From: Fidelibacterota bacterium | GTDB lineage: Bacteria; Fidelibacterota; Marinisomatia; SCGC-AAA003-L08; TS1B11 | DNA length: 64,000 nucleotides | Assembly: GCA_004124295.1 (NCBI GenBank) | Contig: SCKI01000004.1 | Span: 62,001-126,000, forward strand | Reading direction: 5' to 3' | Shown here: positions 23,609 through 32,993 of the stretch, one piece after another | Position numbering within the stretch: the stretch's first letter is position 1 | How the letters are laid out: every line of letters begins with the position of its first letter | The notes under the pieces: model-generated | What the model was told of the DNA's origin: nothing | What the model saw: only the letters and a program-made list of their open reading frames with translations | Database searches by the model: none | Program-made: the position numbers and the translations under genes

Positions 23609-24589
23609 TCAGTGCTTGATAAACAGTTTTACAAAATGGCCGAACATTTCCTGGTTGAAGTGGCTGATCATCTCTTCCTTCATCACCCTGAGCGCCTCGA
23701 TCGCGCTGAGTTTTTTCTTGTACGAACGGGTGGAGGTGAGGGCGTCGTACACATCTGCGATTGTGCAGATGCGGGCATATTCATGAATATGGGGGCCCTT
23801 GCGGCCGGAGGGGTAGCCGGAGCCGTCTTCCCGTTCGTGGTGTTGGACCACGATGGGCCGGATGGTCTCGTTCAGATGGTTCGAGTTGGCCAGAATCCGT
23901 TCGCCGTAGGTGGGATGCATGCGCATCATTTCCCACTCCGCGGCGGTCAGTTTCCCGGGTTTGTTGATCAGGTCCGCCGGCACTTCGCATTTGCCCAGGT
24001 CGTGCAGGAAAAATCCGGCTCCCAACTCCTTCATATTATGGTCCGGGGCGCCCTTGTAGATTGCCTTGGCCAGCAGCACGCCGTACATGCCCACATTGAC
24101 CGAATGGGTATAAGTGTAAAAATCGTGCGAAGTGATCTGGGTCAGGCATTCAGCCGTACTATCATCCACCAGGATGTGGTCAACCAGTGTGGCGATCATT
24201 TCCTTGCCGTGGAGGATGTTCTCGCTGCTGGGCTTCTGCAGGATGGCCTTCATCATCTGGATGGAGTGGTCGTACACCGCCTTGGCTTTTTCCCTCGGCG
24301 TTATATTCTCGTCCTGAATGGTTTCCTGCAGCCCGGCGGCAATATTTTCCAGCGGATCGAAGTCATCGGGAACGTCCAGCTCCGTCGTGGAGTCATCATA
24401 GTCGCTGATATCCACATTACTGCGGGCCGGATCGACGGCCACTGACTCAAGGCCCTGATCCATGATATTGGCAATCTGCCGCTCGTTCTGAATCAGGAAC
24501 TGAGCTTCCAGAATCGTATTCGAGCTGAGGCCTTTACCGAGATTGACGTACATGCCAATCTGCAGATCATCTACCTTTACCGATTTCAT
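23609..24589 (-). CDS. HD-GYP domain protein, c-di-GMP phosphodiesterase-like (first of pair)
   Basis: The 326-residue paralogue of the next gene has the same order: DUF3391-like start (LQIGMYVNLGKGL), YTHSVNVGMYGVLLAK, FFLHDLGKCEVPADLINK, QHHEREDGSGYPSG, ICTIADVYDALTSTRSYK. HD and GYP residues are intact. No receiver or membrane domain is present, so input must come through the N-terminal region or another protein. It is the promoter-proximal gene, divergent from the flavoprotein at 24816. No GGDEF diguanylate cyclase is in the window. Confidence 0.93.
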   Translation of the reverse strand: MKSVKVDDLQIGMYVNLGKGLSSNTILEAQFLIQNERQIANIMDQGLESVAVDPARSNVDISDYDDSTTELDVPDDFDPLENIAAGLQETIQDENITPREKAKAVYDHSIQMMKAILQKPSSENILHGKEMIATLVDHILVDDSTAECLTQITSHDFYTYTHSVNVGMYGVLLAKAIYKGAPDHNMKELGAGFFLHDLGKCEVPADLINKPGKLTAAEWEMMRMHPTYGERILANSNHLNETIRPIVVQHHEREDGSGYPSGRKGPHIHEYARICTIADVYDALTSTRSYKKKLSAIEALRVMKEEMISHFNQEMFGHFVKLFIKH

Positions 24590-24815
24590 GGGGCAACCTG
24601 TCTGGCAGCGCTCATGAGGTCTTTGACCTCCTTCTCAATTGTCCGGCCGCAAGGGGTATTGTGCAGCCGCCAAATCTAGGTTGATTTTGGTCCAAATTCA
24701 ACGGTTCCCGCCTAGCGGCCCCGAATATGTGTGGGGGCCTGCGCAAAGGTAGCCCGCCCGCCAGCGGCGGCTTAAATTGGCCCACCTCAGATATTCTGAG
24801 GGGACAGAGGTGCAG

Positions 24816-26045
24816 ATGCAGAATGCAGATTACGACGCGATCATAGTGGGCGCCGGCCCGGCCGGGGCCACGGCCACACTGTATGCCCGGCGCAGCGGCT
24901 TGCGGGTGTTGCTTCTGGACCGCTCCGACTTCCCCCGCGATAAGACTTGCGGCGATGCGCTGTCGGGGAAGACGGTGGACGTGTTGAAAGACCTGGGGCT
25001 GATAGACCAGGTCCGGCTCCTGCCCGGAGCCCCCATCAGCCGCATCATTTTCGGCAGCCCGGACGGCTCCGAGCTGGTCATCAACCTCAACACCAGCGAG
25101 CTGAACCAGATTCCCGAAGGCTTTGTGATCCGCCGGGAAGTATTCGACCGGTTCATGTTCGATCAGGCGATCGAGGCGGCGGCCGATGTTAAGACCGGCT
25201 TCAGCGTCACCGATCTGGTCATTGAAGACGGTTTCGTGCGGGGGGTCAAGGGCCGCCAGGCGGGTTCCCCTGATGTGCAGACCCACCGGGCCCCCATTGT
25301 TCTGGGAGCCGACGGCTTCAATTCCATCGTGGCCCGGAAGACCGGGCTTTACAGCCACGACCCCAGCCACATGGTGGTGGCCTTGCGGCAGTACTTCCAG
25401 GATGTGGGCGGACTGACCGACCAGATCGAGCTCCATTTTATTGATGAGGTCATTCCCGGTTATTTCTGGATATTTCCGCTGGAGGACGGCAAGGCGAACG
25501 TCGGTATCGGCATGCTCCACAAAGCCATCAAGAAGCAGGGTACCGACCTTAAGCAGGCCCTGGCCAACGCTATCGCCAGCCCGCGCTTCCGGGACCGCTT
25601 CAAAGATGCCCGCCCTCTGGAGGACCCGGTAGGCTGGAACCTGCCGGTGGGCAGCAAGCATTACCCTGCGGTGGGCGACGGTTTCATGCTGCTGGGCGAC
25701 GCCGCCGGTCTCATCGATCCCTTCACCGGCGAAGGTATCGGCAACGCCCTTTACTCCGCCCGTTACGCCATCGAGACGGCCGCGGCGGCCTTACAGGCGG
25801 ACGACTTCAGCGCCGGCTTCCTGGCCCGTTATGACAAGGCGCTGTGGAAGGCCATCGGGCCGGAACTGCGCATCAGCAGCCAGTTGCAGAAAATCGGCCG
25901 CTGGCGTTGGCTGCTCAACTTCGTTATCGCCCGGGCGGCCCGGAAGAAGCGCCTGGGCAACCTTATCGCCGGGATGATTGCCAACGAGGTGCCCCGGGAT
26001 CAACTGGCCAATCCGCTGTTCTACCTGCGCCTGCTGTTCAGCTGA
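24816..26045 (+). CDS. Geranylgeranyl-reductase-family FAD oxidoreductase
   Basis: The ATG at 24816 follows a GGGACAGAGG site. The product (409 residues) has the FAD motif DYDAIIVGAGPAGATATLYAR, the family's PRDKTCGDALSG segment, and the second FAD motif FMLLGDAAGLIDPFTGEGIG. This group reduces isoprenoid chains (geranylgeranyl lipids, quinone side chains) or oxidises related substrates, using FAD. The C-terminal part (RISSQLQKIGRWRWLLNFV) suggests membrane association. Substrate cannot be told from sequence. Monocistronic by appearance. Confidence 0.9.
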   Translation: MQNADYDAIIVGAGPAGATATLYARRSGLRVLLLDRSDFPRDKTCGDALSGKTVDVLKDLGLIDQVRLLPGAPISRIIFGSPDGSELVINLNTSELNQIPEGFVIRREVFDRFMFDQAIEAAADVKTGFSVTDLVIEDGFVRGVKGRQAGSPDVQTHRAPIVLGADGFNSIVARKTGLYSHDPSHMVVALRQYFQDVGGLTDQIELHFIDEVIPGYFWIFPLEDGKANVGIGMLHKAIKKQGTDLKQALANAIASPRFRDRFKDARPLEDPVGWNLPVGSKHYPAVGDGFMLLGDAAGLIDPFTGEGIGNALYSARYAIETAAAALQADDFSAGFLARYDKALWKAIGPELRISSQLQKIGRWRWLLNFVIARAARKKRLGNLIAGMIANEVPRDQLANPLFYLRLLFS

Positions 26046-26182
26046 CGGCCTGCTGATCAACCGCCCGCTCCAAGAAAGGGCTACTTTCGGGCGATTCATT
26101 GTAAATTGACCGGCCTGCCTCTCGTTACGCCAGGCGATGCAGGCGTGAACAGCGATTCCAGGAAGCGGGGGTTTCCGCAACG

Positions 26183-27622
26183 ATGATCACCAGACGCACT
26201 CTTTTCATTGCCATCCTTTCACTGGCCGTCCCCCTAGCGGCCCAGTCCGTCGACACGACGCCGGTCCGCACCTTTGAGAGGCCTAAGAGTTCGCCCCGAT
26301 ATAGTTCGGTCCTATCCGTGGCCTTTTCCCCCGATGGCCGCACATTGGCAACCGGATTCAAGGATAACACCGCGATGTTGTGGGACGTCGCCACCGGCCG
26401 GGAGGTCCGCATCTTTAGGGGGTATAAATATGGTTACCGATCCGTAGCCTTTTCTCCCGATGGCCGCACACTGGCAACCGGGTCCAAAGATAACACCGCG
26501 ATATTGTGGGACGTTGCCACCGGCCGGTTGGTCCGCACCTTTAGATTGCACAAATATGGTGTCTACGCCGTATCCTTTTCTCCCGATGGCCGATACTTGG
26601 CAACCGGGTCCAAAGATAACACAGCGATGTTGTGGGACGTTGCCACCGGCCGGGAGGTCCACACCTTCCGGGGGCATAAATATAACGTCCTCTCCGTGTC
26701 CTTTTCACCCGACGGCCGCACCCTGGCAACCGGATCCGGTGACAAAACGGCCAAGTTTTGGGATGTTGCCACCGGTCGGGAGATACGCACCTTCCAGGGG
26801 CATAGTAAGTCAGTCCATTCCGTGGCCTTTTCCCCCGATGGCCGCACCCTGGCAACCGGCTCCGGAGACAACACGGCCAAGTTGTGGGATGTTGCCACCG
26901 GCCGGGAAGTCAACACCTTCCAGGGACATGATAAATCGGTCTATTCCGTGGCCTTCTCCCCCGATGGCCGCACCCTGGCCACCGGGTCCAAAGATAACAC
27001 CGCCAGGTTGTGGGACATTGCCACCGGCCTGGTGGTCCGCATATTTAGAGGGCACAAATATGGTGTCTACTCCGTGTCCTATGCTCCCGATGGCCGCACA
27101 CTGGCCACCGGATCCGGTGATAAAACGGCGAAGTTGTGGGATATCTCTGACATAGTGTTGCCGCTACTCGCGGGGTCAAATATTGGGACGGTATCGCCAC
27201 CAGCGGGTGATGTCAGCAGTTTGCCGTCCATCGCTATCCTTGATTTTGAGGGCATCGGTGTTTCGACCCCGGAAGCTCGAGTGCTCACCAACCGGGTTGG
27301 CACGCATCTCGTTCAACTGGGGCGCTATCAGGTTATCGAACGGGGGGAAATGGAGCAGATCCTCAAGGAGCAGGAGTTTCAGCTCACCGGTTGCACCACC
27401 GACGAATGCGCGGTTGAAATCGGGCAACTTATCGGCGCCCAGCAGATGCTGGCCGGGTCGATTGGAAAGTTCGGACCGGTTTACACTATTGACATGAAAA
27501 TCATTGACGTAGAGACAGGGCGGGTGCTGCGCACGACTTCCTACGACACCGAAGGGTCGATCAGTCTCCTGCTCACCGAGGGGGTGGCCGTAATGGTAAG
27601 GCGAATTGCTGGTCTGGATTAG
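26183..27622 (+). CDS. Exported seven-bladed WD40 propeller fused to a CsgG-like domain
   Basis: The 479-residue protein has a signal peptide ([15 protein letters not shown]), seven WD40 units of 42 residues ([29 protein letters not shown] type, about residues 40-330), and a C-terminal domain (about 345-479) beginning [12 protein letters not shown] and containing [19 protein letters not shown]. That domain matches the protein encoded at 43266, and resembles the CsgG/FlgO class of envelope proteins. The seven blades make one closed propeller. DNA of the blades is highly repetitive, as in recently amplified repeats. A scaffold in the periplasm or at the outer membrane is likely. Confidence 0.88.
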   Translation: [479 protein letters not shown]

Positions 27623-28058
27623 GCGACTCGGGCGGTGGAGGCAGTTGGCCGTTGATGGAGGGCAGGGTGTTATTGTTCCGCGCATCCGGTCCCTGAAAAG
27701 GTGATGGCTTCCGGCCAGCATGATTCTCTCCCAAAATCTGGTCCCCCGCCCCCCCACTTTTCCTGCCCCAGCTCAGGCATCAAGCGGCGGCTGCATAAGG
27801 GAATCGAGCACTTCGGAGAATCCGGGATGGGTGGAAAATCCCGGAACCGGTGACGCCAGATAGCGTAATACAGACACATTTGCCCGCTGGCCGGGCTGCG
27901 CGAAACCATCTTGGAGAGCAGGCCAGTCCGTAATAATTTGCTGTAAATTCTTTATGGTCACGAATAATTTCGAAGCCGGATAATTTTATCACTCGCATAA
28001 GAGACCATTACGAGCTTTTATCCTGGTCCGGATATTAATTTTTATTCAGGACTTGATT
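27623..28058. other. Non-coding stretch upstream of the SLBB gene
   Basis: No convincing gene is present. A 62-codon minus-strand frame from a GTG at 27961 to 27773 has protein-like sequence (ASPVPGFSTHPGFSEVLDSL) but no family match that I recognise and no good ribosome site. The AT-rich 100 bases before 28059 probably hold the promoter of the next gene. Confidence 0.4.
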
Positions 28059-29948
28059 ATGAACTTGCCGCAGAAAATACTAATCGCCAGCATCTGTTCC
28101 GGGCCGCTTATTGGGTCGCTTTTGGGCCAATCTCTCCAGGATTTGCAAAGACTGCAAAGGGAGTTTGAAGCCTCCCGAAATATTTTGAAAGCGGGCCCGG
28201 AAATAAGGGAGATGATTGATAGCGAAGTCCCCAGCCTGGAGAGCCTGACAATCGGCCGCCCCTCGCTGAAAGTGGACTCGATTGGTTATTTCGGCTATCA
28301 ATTTTTCAATAATCGCACGAGGCTGAAGCTCTGGGAAAACCTGCCCCTGCCAGCTGACTATCGCCTTGGCGCCGGCGACGAAATCATCATTTCCCTCTGG
28401 GGGGAATCCCAGTACCGTAATGCCCATGTGATCAATCGTGGCGGCAACATCTACATTGATAAGGTGGGCCTGGTACCCCTTACCGGCAAGACCATCGGGG
28501 AAGCCACTGATTACCTGAAGCGCCATTTCGGGCAGGTCTATGCGACCTTACGCAATCCTAACCCGACCACTTTTATCGATGTTGCCATCGGCAACCTTAA
28601 GATGATCAACGTTTCGTTCATTGGGGAAGTCAATCAACCGGGAATACATGCCCTGCATCCGTTCTCCAGGGTCACGACCGGTCTGATCCAGGCCGGCGGG
28701 ATTGCCCTGTCAGGATCCTTGCGGTCACTGCAGGTGATTCGCGATGGGCAGTTGGTCACCACCGTTGACCTGTACGCTTACCTTCTGCAGGGGGAGGGGA
28801 CCGCTGATCTGCAGCTCCGGGACCAGGATATCGTCTATATCCCACTGCGCCAGTCGACCGTAACCATCAGTGGCGAGGTGCATCGTCCCGCCATATACGA
28901 GGCTCTGCCGGGTGAGGACATCGGCACTATGCTCGCCTACAGCGGATTCATCAAGCCGTTGGCCGGCATGCTGGCGGAAATACAGCGGGTTGTCCCGCCG
29001 GAATTTCGGGCCACGGATGATGACGCATTCTTTACCCTGTACGTGACACTCGATAAAATCAAGGATGTCGCGAGCCAGGATGGGGATAAGATCATCGTGC
29101 AGACAGTCCTTCCTGCGGCGAAGGAAGTCTATGTTTACGGCCAGGTGAAACGTCCCGGAAAATTCAGCTACCAGGATTCCATGCGTGTTCTCGATCTGCT
29201 TAGAATGGCCGGCGGCATTGATGATGAGAGTTTTTGGAAAACGGTCTATACCGAGAAGGCCGAACTTATCCGCCGCGATATGAATAATGAATACGCCCTG
29301 ACCTTACCCATAAATCTCATGGCATTGAAGGCCGGCGATGACTCCCAAAATCTTATGCTGCAGAACTTTGACCAGCTCGTCATCCGGTCAAACCCCTACA
29401 ATGATGCGCCCAAGAATGTGATTATAGTCGGTGAAATAAATGTACCCGGGGTTTACGTCATTCAGGAAGACAATGAGACACTGGAGAATTTATTTGCCAG
29501 GGCCGGGGGATTTACGACACGGGTTTTCGAGCCAGGTATCCGCATGCACCGGGGCGGGGAGCGGGTCATTCTGCGGGATTACTCCATTGCGGTGAACCAC
29601 GGCGACAGTGTTTTCGTACCCATCCACCCGGGGGTAGTCCGGGTGATCGGCGAAGTCTACACGCCCGGCTTGATCCACTTCCGCGGCGACATGAGCATGT
29701 GGGATTACATCGAGAGCGCCGGCGGGATCACCCTGGAGGCCAAACCCAACGCCATTTCCGTCGAATACGCCAATGGCGATGTCAGGATCAGAAAATTTCT
29801 GTATTCCCCCAAGATCGAGGAAGGAGCAACGATCGTTATCCACCGGGACCAGGAGAACCCCCCCTTCGATCCTACCGCTTTTCTCACCAGTCTCACCTCG
29901 GTCATTGGCTCCATCGCCACGGTGGTCATTATTCTGTCCACAAGGTAG
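28059..29948 (+). CDS. SLBB-domain polysaccharide export protein (Wza-like)
   Basis: The ATG at 28059 has CAGGA upstream; an in-frame TTG six bases earlier is less likely. The 629-residue protein has a leader (KILIASICSGPLIGSLLG), the Poly_export motif YRLGAGDEIIISLWGE, and several SLBB repeats of the form VSFIGEVNQPGIHAL, VTISGEVHRPAIYEA, VYVYGQVKRPGKFSY, VIIVGEINVPGVYVI and VRVIGEVYTPGLIHF. It ends in a hydrophobic segment (LTSVIGSIATVVIIL), which suits an outer-membrane spanning helix as in Wza. It would form the export channel for a surface polysaccharide. No glycosyltransferases or Wzc partner are adjacent. Confidence 0.92.
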   Translation: MNLPQKILIASICSGPLIGSLLGQSLQDLQRLQREFEASRNILKAGPEIREMIDSEVPSLESLTIGRPSLKVDSIGYFGYQFFNNRTRLKLWENLPLPADYRLGAGDEIIISLWGESQYRNAHVINRGGNIYIDKVGLVPLTGKTIGEATDYLKRHFGQVYATLRNPNPTTFIDVAIGNLKMINVSFIGEVNQPGIHALHPFSRVTTGLIQAGGIALSGSLRSLQVIRDGQLVTTVDLYAYLLQGEGTADLQLRDQDIVYIPLRQSTVTISGEVHRPAIYEALPGEDIGTMLAYSGFIKPLAGMLAEIQRVVPPEFRATDDDAFFTLYVTLDKIKDVASQDGDKIIVQTVLPAAKEVYVYGQVKRPGKFSYQDSMRVLDLLRMAGGIDDESFWKTVYTEKAELIRRDMNNEYALTLPINLMALKAGDDSQNLMLQNFDQLVIRSNPYNDAPKNVIIVGEINVPGVYVIQEDNETLENLFARAGGFTTRVFEPGIRMHRGGERVILRDYSIAVNHGDSVFVPIHPGVVRVIGEVYTPGLIHFRGDMSMWDYIESAGGITLEAKPNAISVEYANGDVRIRKFLYSPKIEEGATIVIHRDQENPPFDPTAFLTSLTSVIGSIATVVIILSTR

Positions 29949-30101
29949 GTCGTTCGGCGCCGGCCCGGCCGCTGCCCGCCGGTCGTTGCGGCTTGGGGCG
30001 CTGGCCATCCCTGGCGCCAGCTCCAGCGGAGAGTTCCCTACAATTCCACACAATCTTCATTAAGCAATCATCTGCCGAAGCCAAATTTTGCAGGGTAAAA
30101 C

Positions 30102-31388
30102 GTGCCCCTGAATCCCATGCAACCGATCGCCACCATACGCCCCAAATCGAATCTCGCCGCCCTCCATCATCTGGGGATAACCCATCAGGAGTTCAGCATG
30201 GGTGTGCGCGGCCGGTACGCCCTCCCGGCCAGCGGCATCGGCAGACTGTATAAGGCCGTCCGGGGACTCGAGGGGGTGCGCGGGTGCCTCATCATTTCGA
30301 CCTGCAACCGGACTGAATTCATCGTCGACGGCGGAGATTTCCAGGACCTGCGGGAGTTATTGCAGAGCCACTACGGAATCGACGCGGATACCCGGGCCGC
30401 CCATTTCCGCGAAAGGGCCGGCTGGGACGTGGTCAGGCATGTTTTCAGACTGGCCTGCGGACTCGAGTCGATGATCCTGGGCGAATCCCAGATCGTCGGG
30501 CAGATCAAGCAGTCGCTGGCCCTTAGCCGGCAGGCGGAAGCCCTTTCGCCGTTGCTGGTCAAAGTCTGCCAGTCGGGCTTCAAGGCCGGCAAGCTGGTCC
30601 GTACCGAAACAGGGCTCTCCACTGGCGCCGCCTCGGTAGCCTACACCGCCCTCATAATGGCCCGGGAATATTTCGATGGCCTGTCTGATCTCTCGGCCCT
30701 GGTGATCGGCACCGGCGACATGGGCCGGGACGTGGTCTACAACCTGCGCGAGAAAGGGCTGGGCCGGATCACGGTGATGAACCGCACCAATGACAACGCC
30801 GCCCAGTTTGCCCCGCTGGTGGGGGGCACATTCAAGCCCTACAGCGAGATGGCGGCCGAAATCCCGCGGCACGACATCATCATCACCTGCACCGCTGCCG
30901 GAAAAGCGATCATTGCGGCCGGTCAACTGGCTGGGGAGGCCACCCGGCAGCAGCTTTTCCTTGATCTCTCCCTGCCGGCCAACGTCGAGCGGCGGGTTGG
31001 CGATCTGCCCCATGTCAAACGCATCGACCTGGACATGATCCAGACCCACATCGGCTCGCGCATGGTGGCCCGGGAGCAGGAAGTTCCCAAAGCCGAAGCC
31101 ATCGTTTCAAGTGAACTGCTCGATTTCCAGTACCGCCAGATCATGGATATCGCCTCGCCGGCCATCGTCAATCTGCAGGCCGACTACGAAACCATCCGCC
31201 AGGATGAACTGCTGCGGCTGTCGGGCGAGGTGCGCGAGGAACTGTTGCCGTTGCTGGATGCCCTGAGTCAACGGCTGGTCAAGAGGCTCGCCGTGAGGCC
31301 GTTGAAAATCTTCCGCGAGCACGCTGAGGCCAATACCCTCGCCATGGAAGAGGTCCTCGATGGCGCCCGCGCCGCCAGCCCTGACTGA
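30102..31388 (+). CDS. hemA: Glutamyl-tRNA reductase
   Basis: HemA reduces glutamyl-tRNA to glutamate-1-semialdehyde with NADPH, the first step of the C5 heme route. The 428-residue protein has GCLIISTCNRTEF with catalytic Cys68, the helical LACGLESMILGESQIVGQIK signature, an NADPH site (ALVIGTGDMGRDVVYNL) and a C-terminal dimerisation helix. The start is taken as GTG at 30102; ATG at 30117 is an alternative. It is the first gene of a ten-gene heme operon and overlaps hemC by 29 bases. Confidence 0.96.
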   Translation: MPLNPMQPIATIRPKSNLAALHHLGITHQEFSMGVRGRYALPASGIGRLYKAVRGLEGVRGCLIISTCNRTEFIVDGGDFQDLRELLQSHYGIDADTRAAHFRERAGWDVVRHVFRLACGLESMILGESQIVGQIKQSLALSRQAEALSPLLVKVCQSGFKAGKLVRTETGLSTGAASVAYTALIMAREYFDGLSDLSALVIGTGDMGRDVVYNLREKGLGRITVMNRTNDNAAQFAPLVGGTFKPYSEMAAEIPRHDIIITCTAAGKAIIAAGQLAGEATRQQLFLDLSLPANVERRVGDLPHVKRIDLDMIQTHIGSRMVAREQEVPKAEAIVSSELLDFQYRQIMDIASPAIVNLQADYETIRQDELLRLSGEVREELLPLLDALSQRLVKRLAVRPLKIFREHAEANTLAMEEVLDGARAASPD

Positions 31389-32286
31389 CCTGCGCCTCGG
31401 TACCCGGCAAAGCCCCCTCGCCCTGGCCCAGACCGATCTGGTCAAGGAAGCCCTCTCTGCCCGCTATCCCCGGCTCAATCTGCACACTATACCTATCACG
31501 ACCCGGGGCGATCGTGACCTGACGACACCTCTGGACAGCCTCCCTTCCACGGGCTACTTCACCAAGGAGCTTGAGGCGGCCCTGCTGGATGAGCGCATCG
31601 ATGTGGCGGTCCATTCGCTCAAGGACCTGGCTGCCCGGACACCCGACCCTTTCAGCCTGGGGGCCGTTTTGCCCCGCGGTCCGGCCCGGGATGTGCTGGT
31701 GCTGCATCCCCGGCATGGGTCGCTGGCGGATCTGCCGGACCGGGCGCTGATTCTCACCGGATCGGTACGCCGGGCCCGTCTGCTGCAGCGTGTCCTGCCG
31801 GGCTGTGAAACGCGGCCGCTACGGGGCAATATCCAGACGCGGCTGAAAAAACTTGTCGAGGAGAATGCCGATGCGCTGGTGATGGCCGAAGCGGCCTTGC
31901 GGCGTCTGGGTCTGGAAGACAAGCGTACGGTCCCGCTACCGGTGGAGGAGATCATCCCGGCGCCGGGGCAGGGCGCCATCGGCCTGGAAATAATGGCCGG
32001 CCGCGCCGATCTGGCGGAGCTGCTTGCGCCTCTGGACGACCCCGCAGCCCGGCAGGCCACCGATATGGAGCGCCACCTGGCAGCCCTGCTCGAGGCCGGT
32101 TGCTCCGTGCCGCTGGGGGCCCACGCCTATGTGGCGCAGGACCAGTGGATATTTCTGGCCGCCTATTATCCCACCGGTGAGGCCGATCCGCACCTGGGAC
32201 GGCTGCAGCTGCCCCTGGACGCCGACCCCCGCGAGAGTGCCGAAAAAATGGCCGCCCTGCTGAGGGCCGGGGCGACCGTACCGTGA
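31360..32286 (+). CDS. hemC: Porphobilinogen deaminase (hydroxymethylbilane synthase)
   Basis: HemC joins four porphobilinogens into hydroxymethylbilane on a dipyrromethane cofactor. The 308-residue protein has LRLGTRQSPLALAQ, TTRGDRDLTTPL, GYFTKELEAALLDERIDVAV, HSLKDLA, and the cofactor-attachment Cys in LEAGCSVPLGAHA. The start lies inside the end of hemA, with GAGG upstream. The stop overlaps the next start as GTGA, which suggests coupled translation. Confidence 0.96.
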   Translation: MAPAPPALTDLRLGTRQSPLALAQTDLVKEALSARYPRLNLHTIPITTRGDRDLTTPLDSLPSTGYFTKELEAALLDERIDVAVHSLKDLAARTPDPFSLGAVLPRGPARDVLVLHPRHGSLADLPDRALILTGSVRRARLLQRVLPGCETRPLRGNIQTRLKKLVEENADALVMAEAALRRLGLEDKRTVPLPVEEIIPAPGQGAIGLEIMAGRADLAELLAPLDDPAARQATDMERHLAALLEAGCSVPLGAHAYVAQDQWIFLAAYYPTGEADPHLGRLQLPLDADPRESAEKMAALLRAGATVP

Positions 32287-32993
32287 ACCGGCAGCCGGTA
32301 ATTCTGTGGACGCTCAGCTCCCTGCCCGGGACCGGCGCCGATCTTGGGGGACCGGCGCTGCACCATCTGCCGCTTATCGAGATTGATCTTTCCGGTGAGG
32401 CCCTCAATGCCGTCCGCCTCCGCGCATGCCGCAGCGCCATCGCCACCAGCCGCTGGGCGGTAGCCGCCCTGGCAACGGTGCCGGAGCTGGCCCGGAGACT
32501 GCCCTGGTACGCTGTCGGCGAGGCCACCCGCCAACGGCTTGAGGAGTTGGGCATTGTCGATGTTGCCATCCCGCCCAGGGCCACCCGCCGTGATCTGGTC
32601 GCCTGGTTCGGCCCGCGGCCGCCGGCTGGACCGGTGTTCTTTCCCCACGGAAATCTGGGCGGGGAACAGGTGCTGAAATTTTTCGAGGCCGAGGGGCTGG
32701 AGCACTACAGTCCGGTGGTCTATCAAACGGCGCGCCGTAGCCCGGAGGCGGTGCAGGCGGCGTTGCCGGCCGGCCTGGAGCCGGTGGCCGTCGTGCTGGG
32801 GAGTGCTTCGGCAGCCCGGGCGTGGGCCGAACTGCCGGCGCAATTCTCGGCCAATATCCCCATCGCGTCGCTGGGTCCGTCCACTTCCGATGCCTGCCGT
32901 CAGGCGGGGCTTGCGGTAGAGTTTGAATCCGTGAGCGGTGACGTGGCAGACCTCATGGCCGTCCTGAAGGATAACCTGGCGCTGAGGGCATGA
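32283..32993 (+). CDS. hemD: Uroporphyrinogen-III synthase
   Basis: HemD closes and inverts hydroxymethylbilane to uroporphyrinogen III. HemD sequences are poorly conserved; this 236-residue protein has the two-lobed pattern with IATSRWAVAAL in lobe one and VAVVLGSASAARAWAE and SLGPSTSDACRQAGL in lobe two. Position between hemC and hemE, with GTGA and ATGA overlaps on both sides, supports the call strongly. Confidence 0.88.
   Translation: MNRQPVILWTLSSLPGTGADLGGPALHHLPLIEIDLSGEALNAVRLRACRSAIATSRWAVAALATVPELARRLPWYAVGEATRQRLEELGIVDVAIPPRATRRDLVAWFGPRPPAGPVFFPHGNLGGEQVLKFFEAEGLEHYSPVVYQTARRSPEAVQAALPAGLEPVAVVLGSASAARAWAELPAQFSANIPIASLGPSTSDACRQAGLAVEFESVSGDVADLMAVLKDNLALRA

Noticed and set aside
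27773-27961. Small minus-strand gene
   Set aside because: No ribosome site, no recognised family, only 62 codons; left as intergenic.
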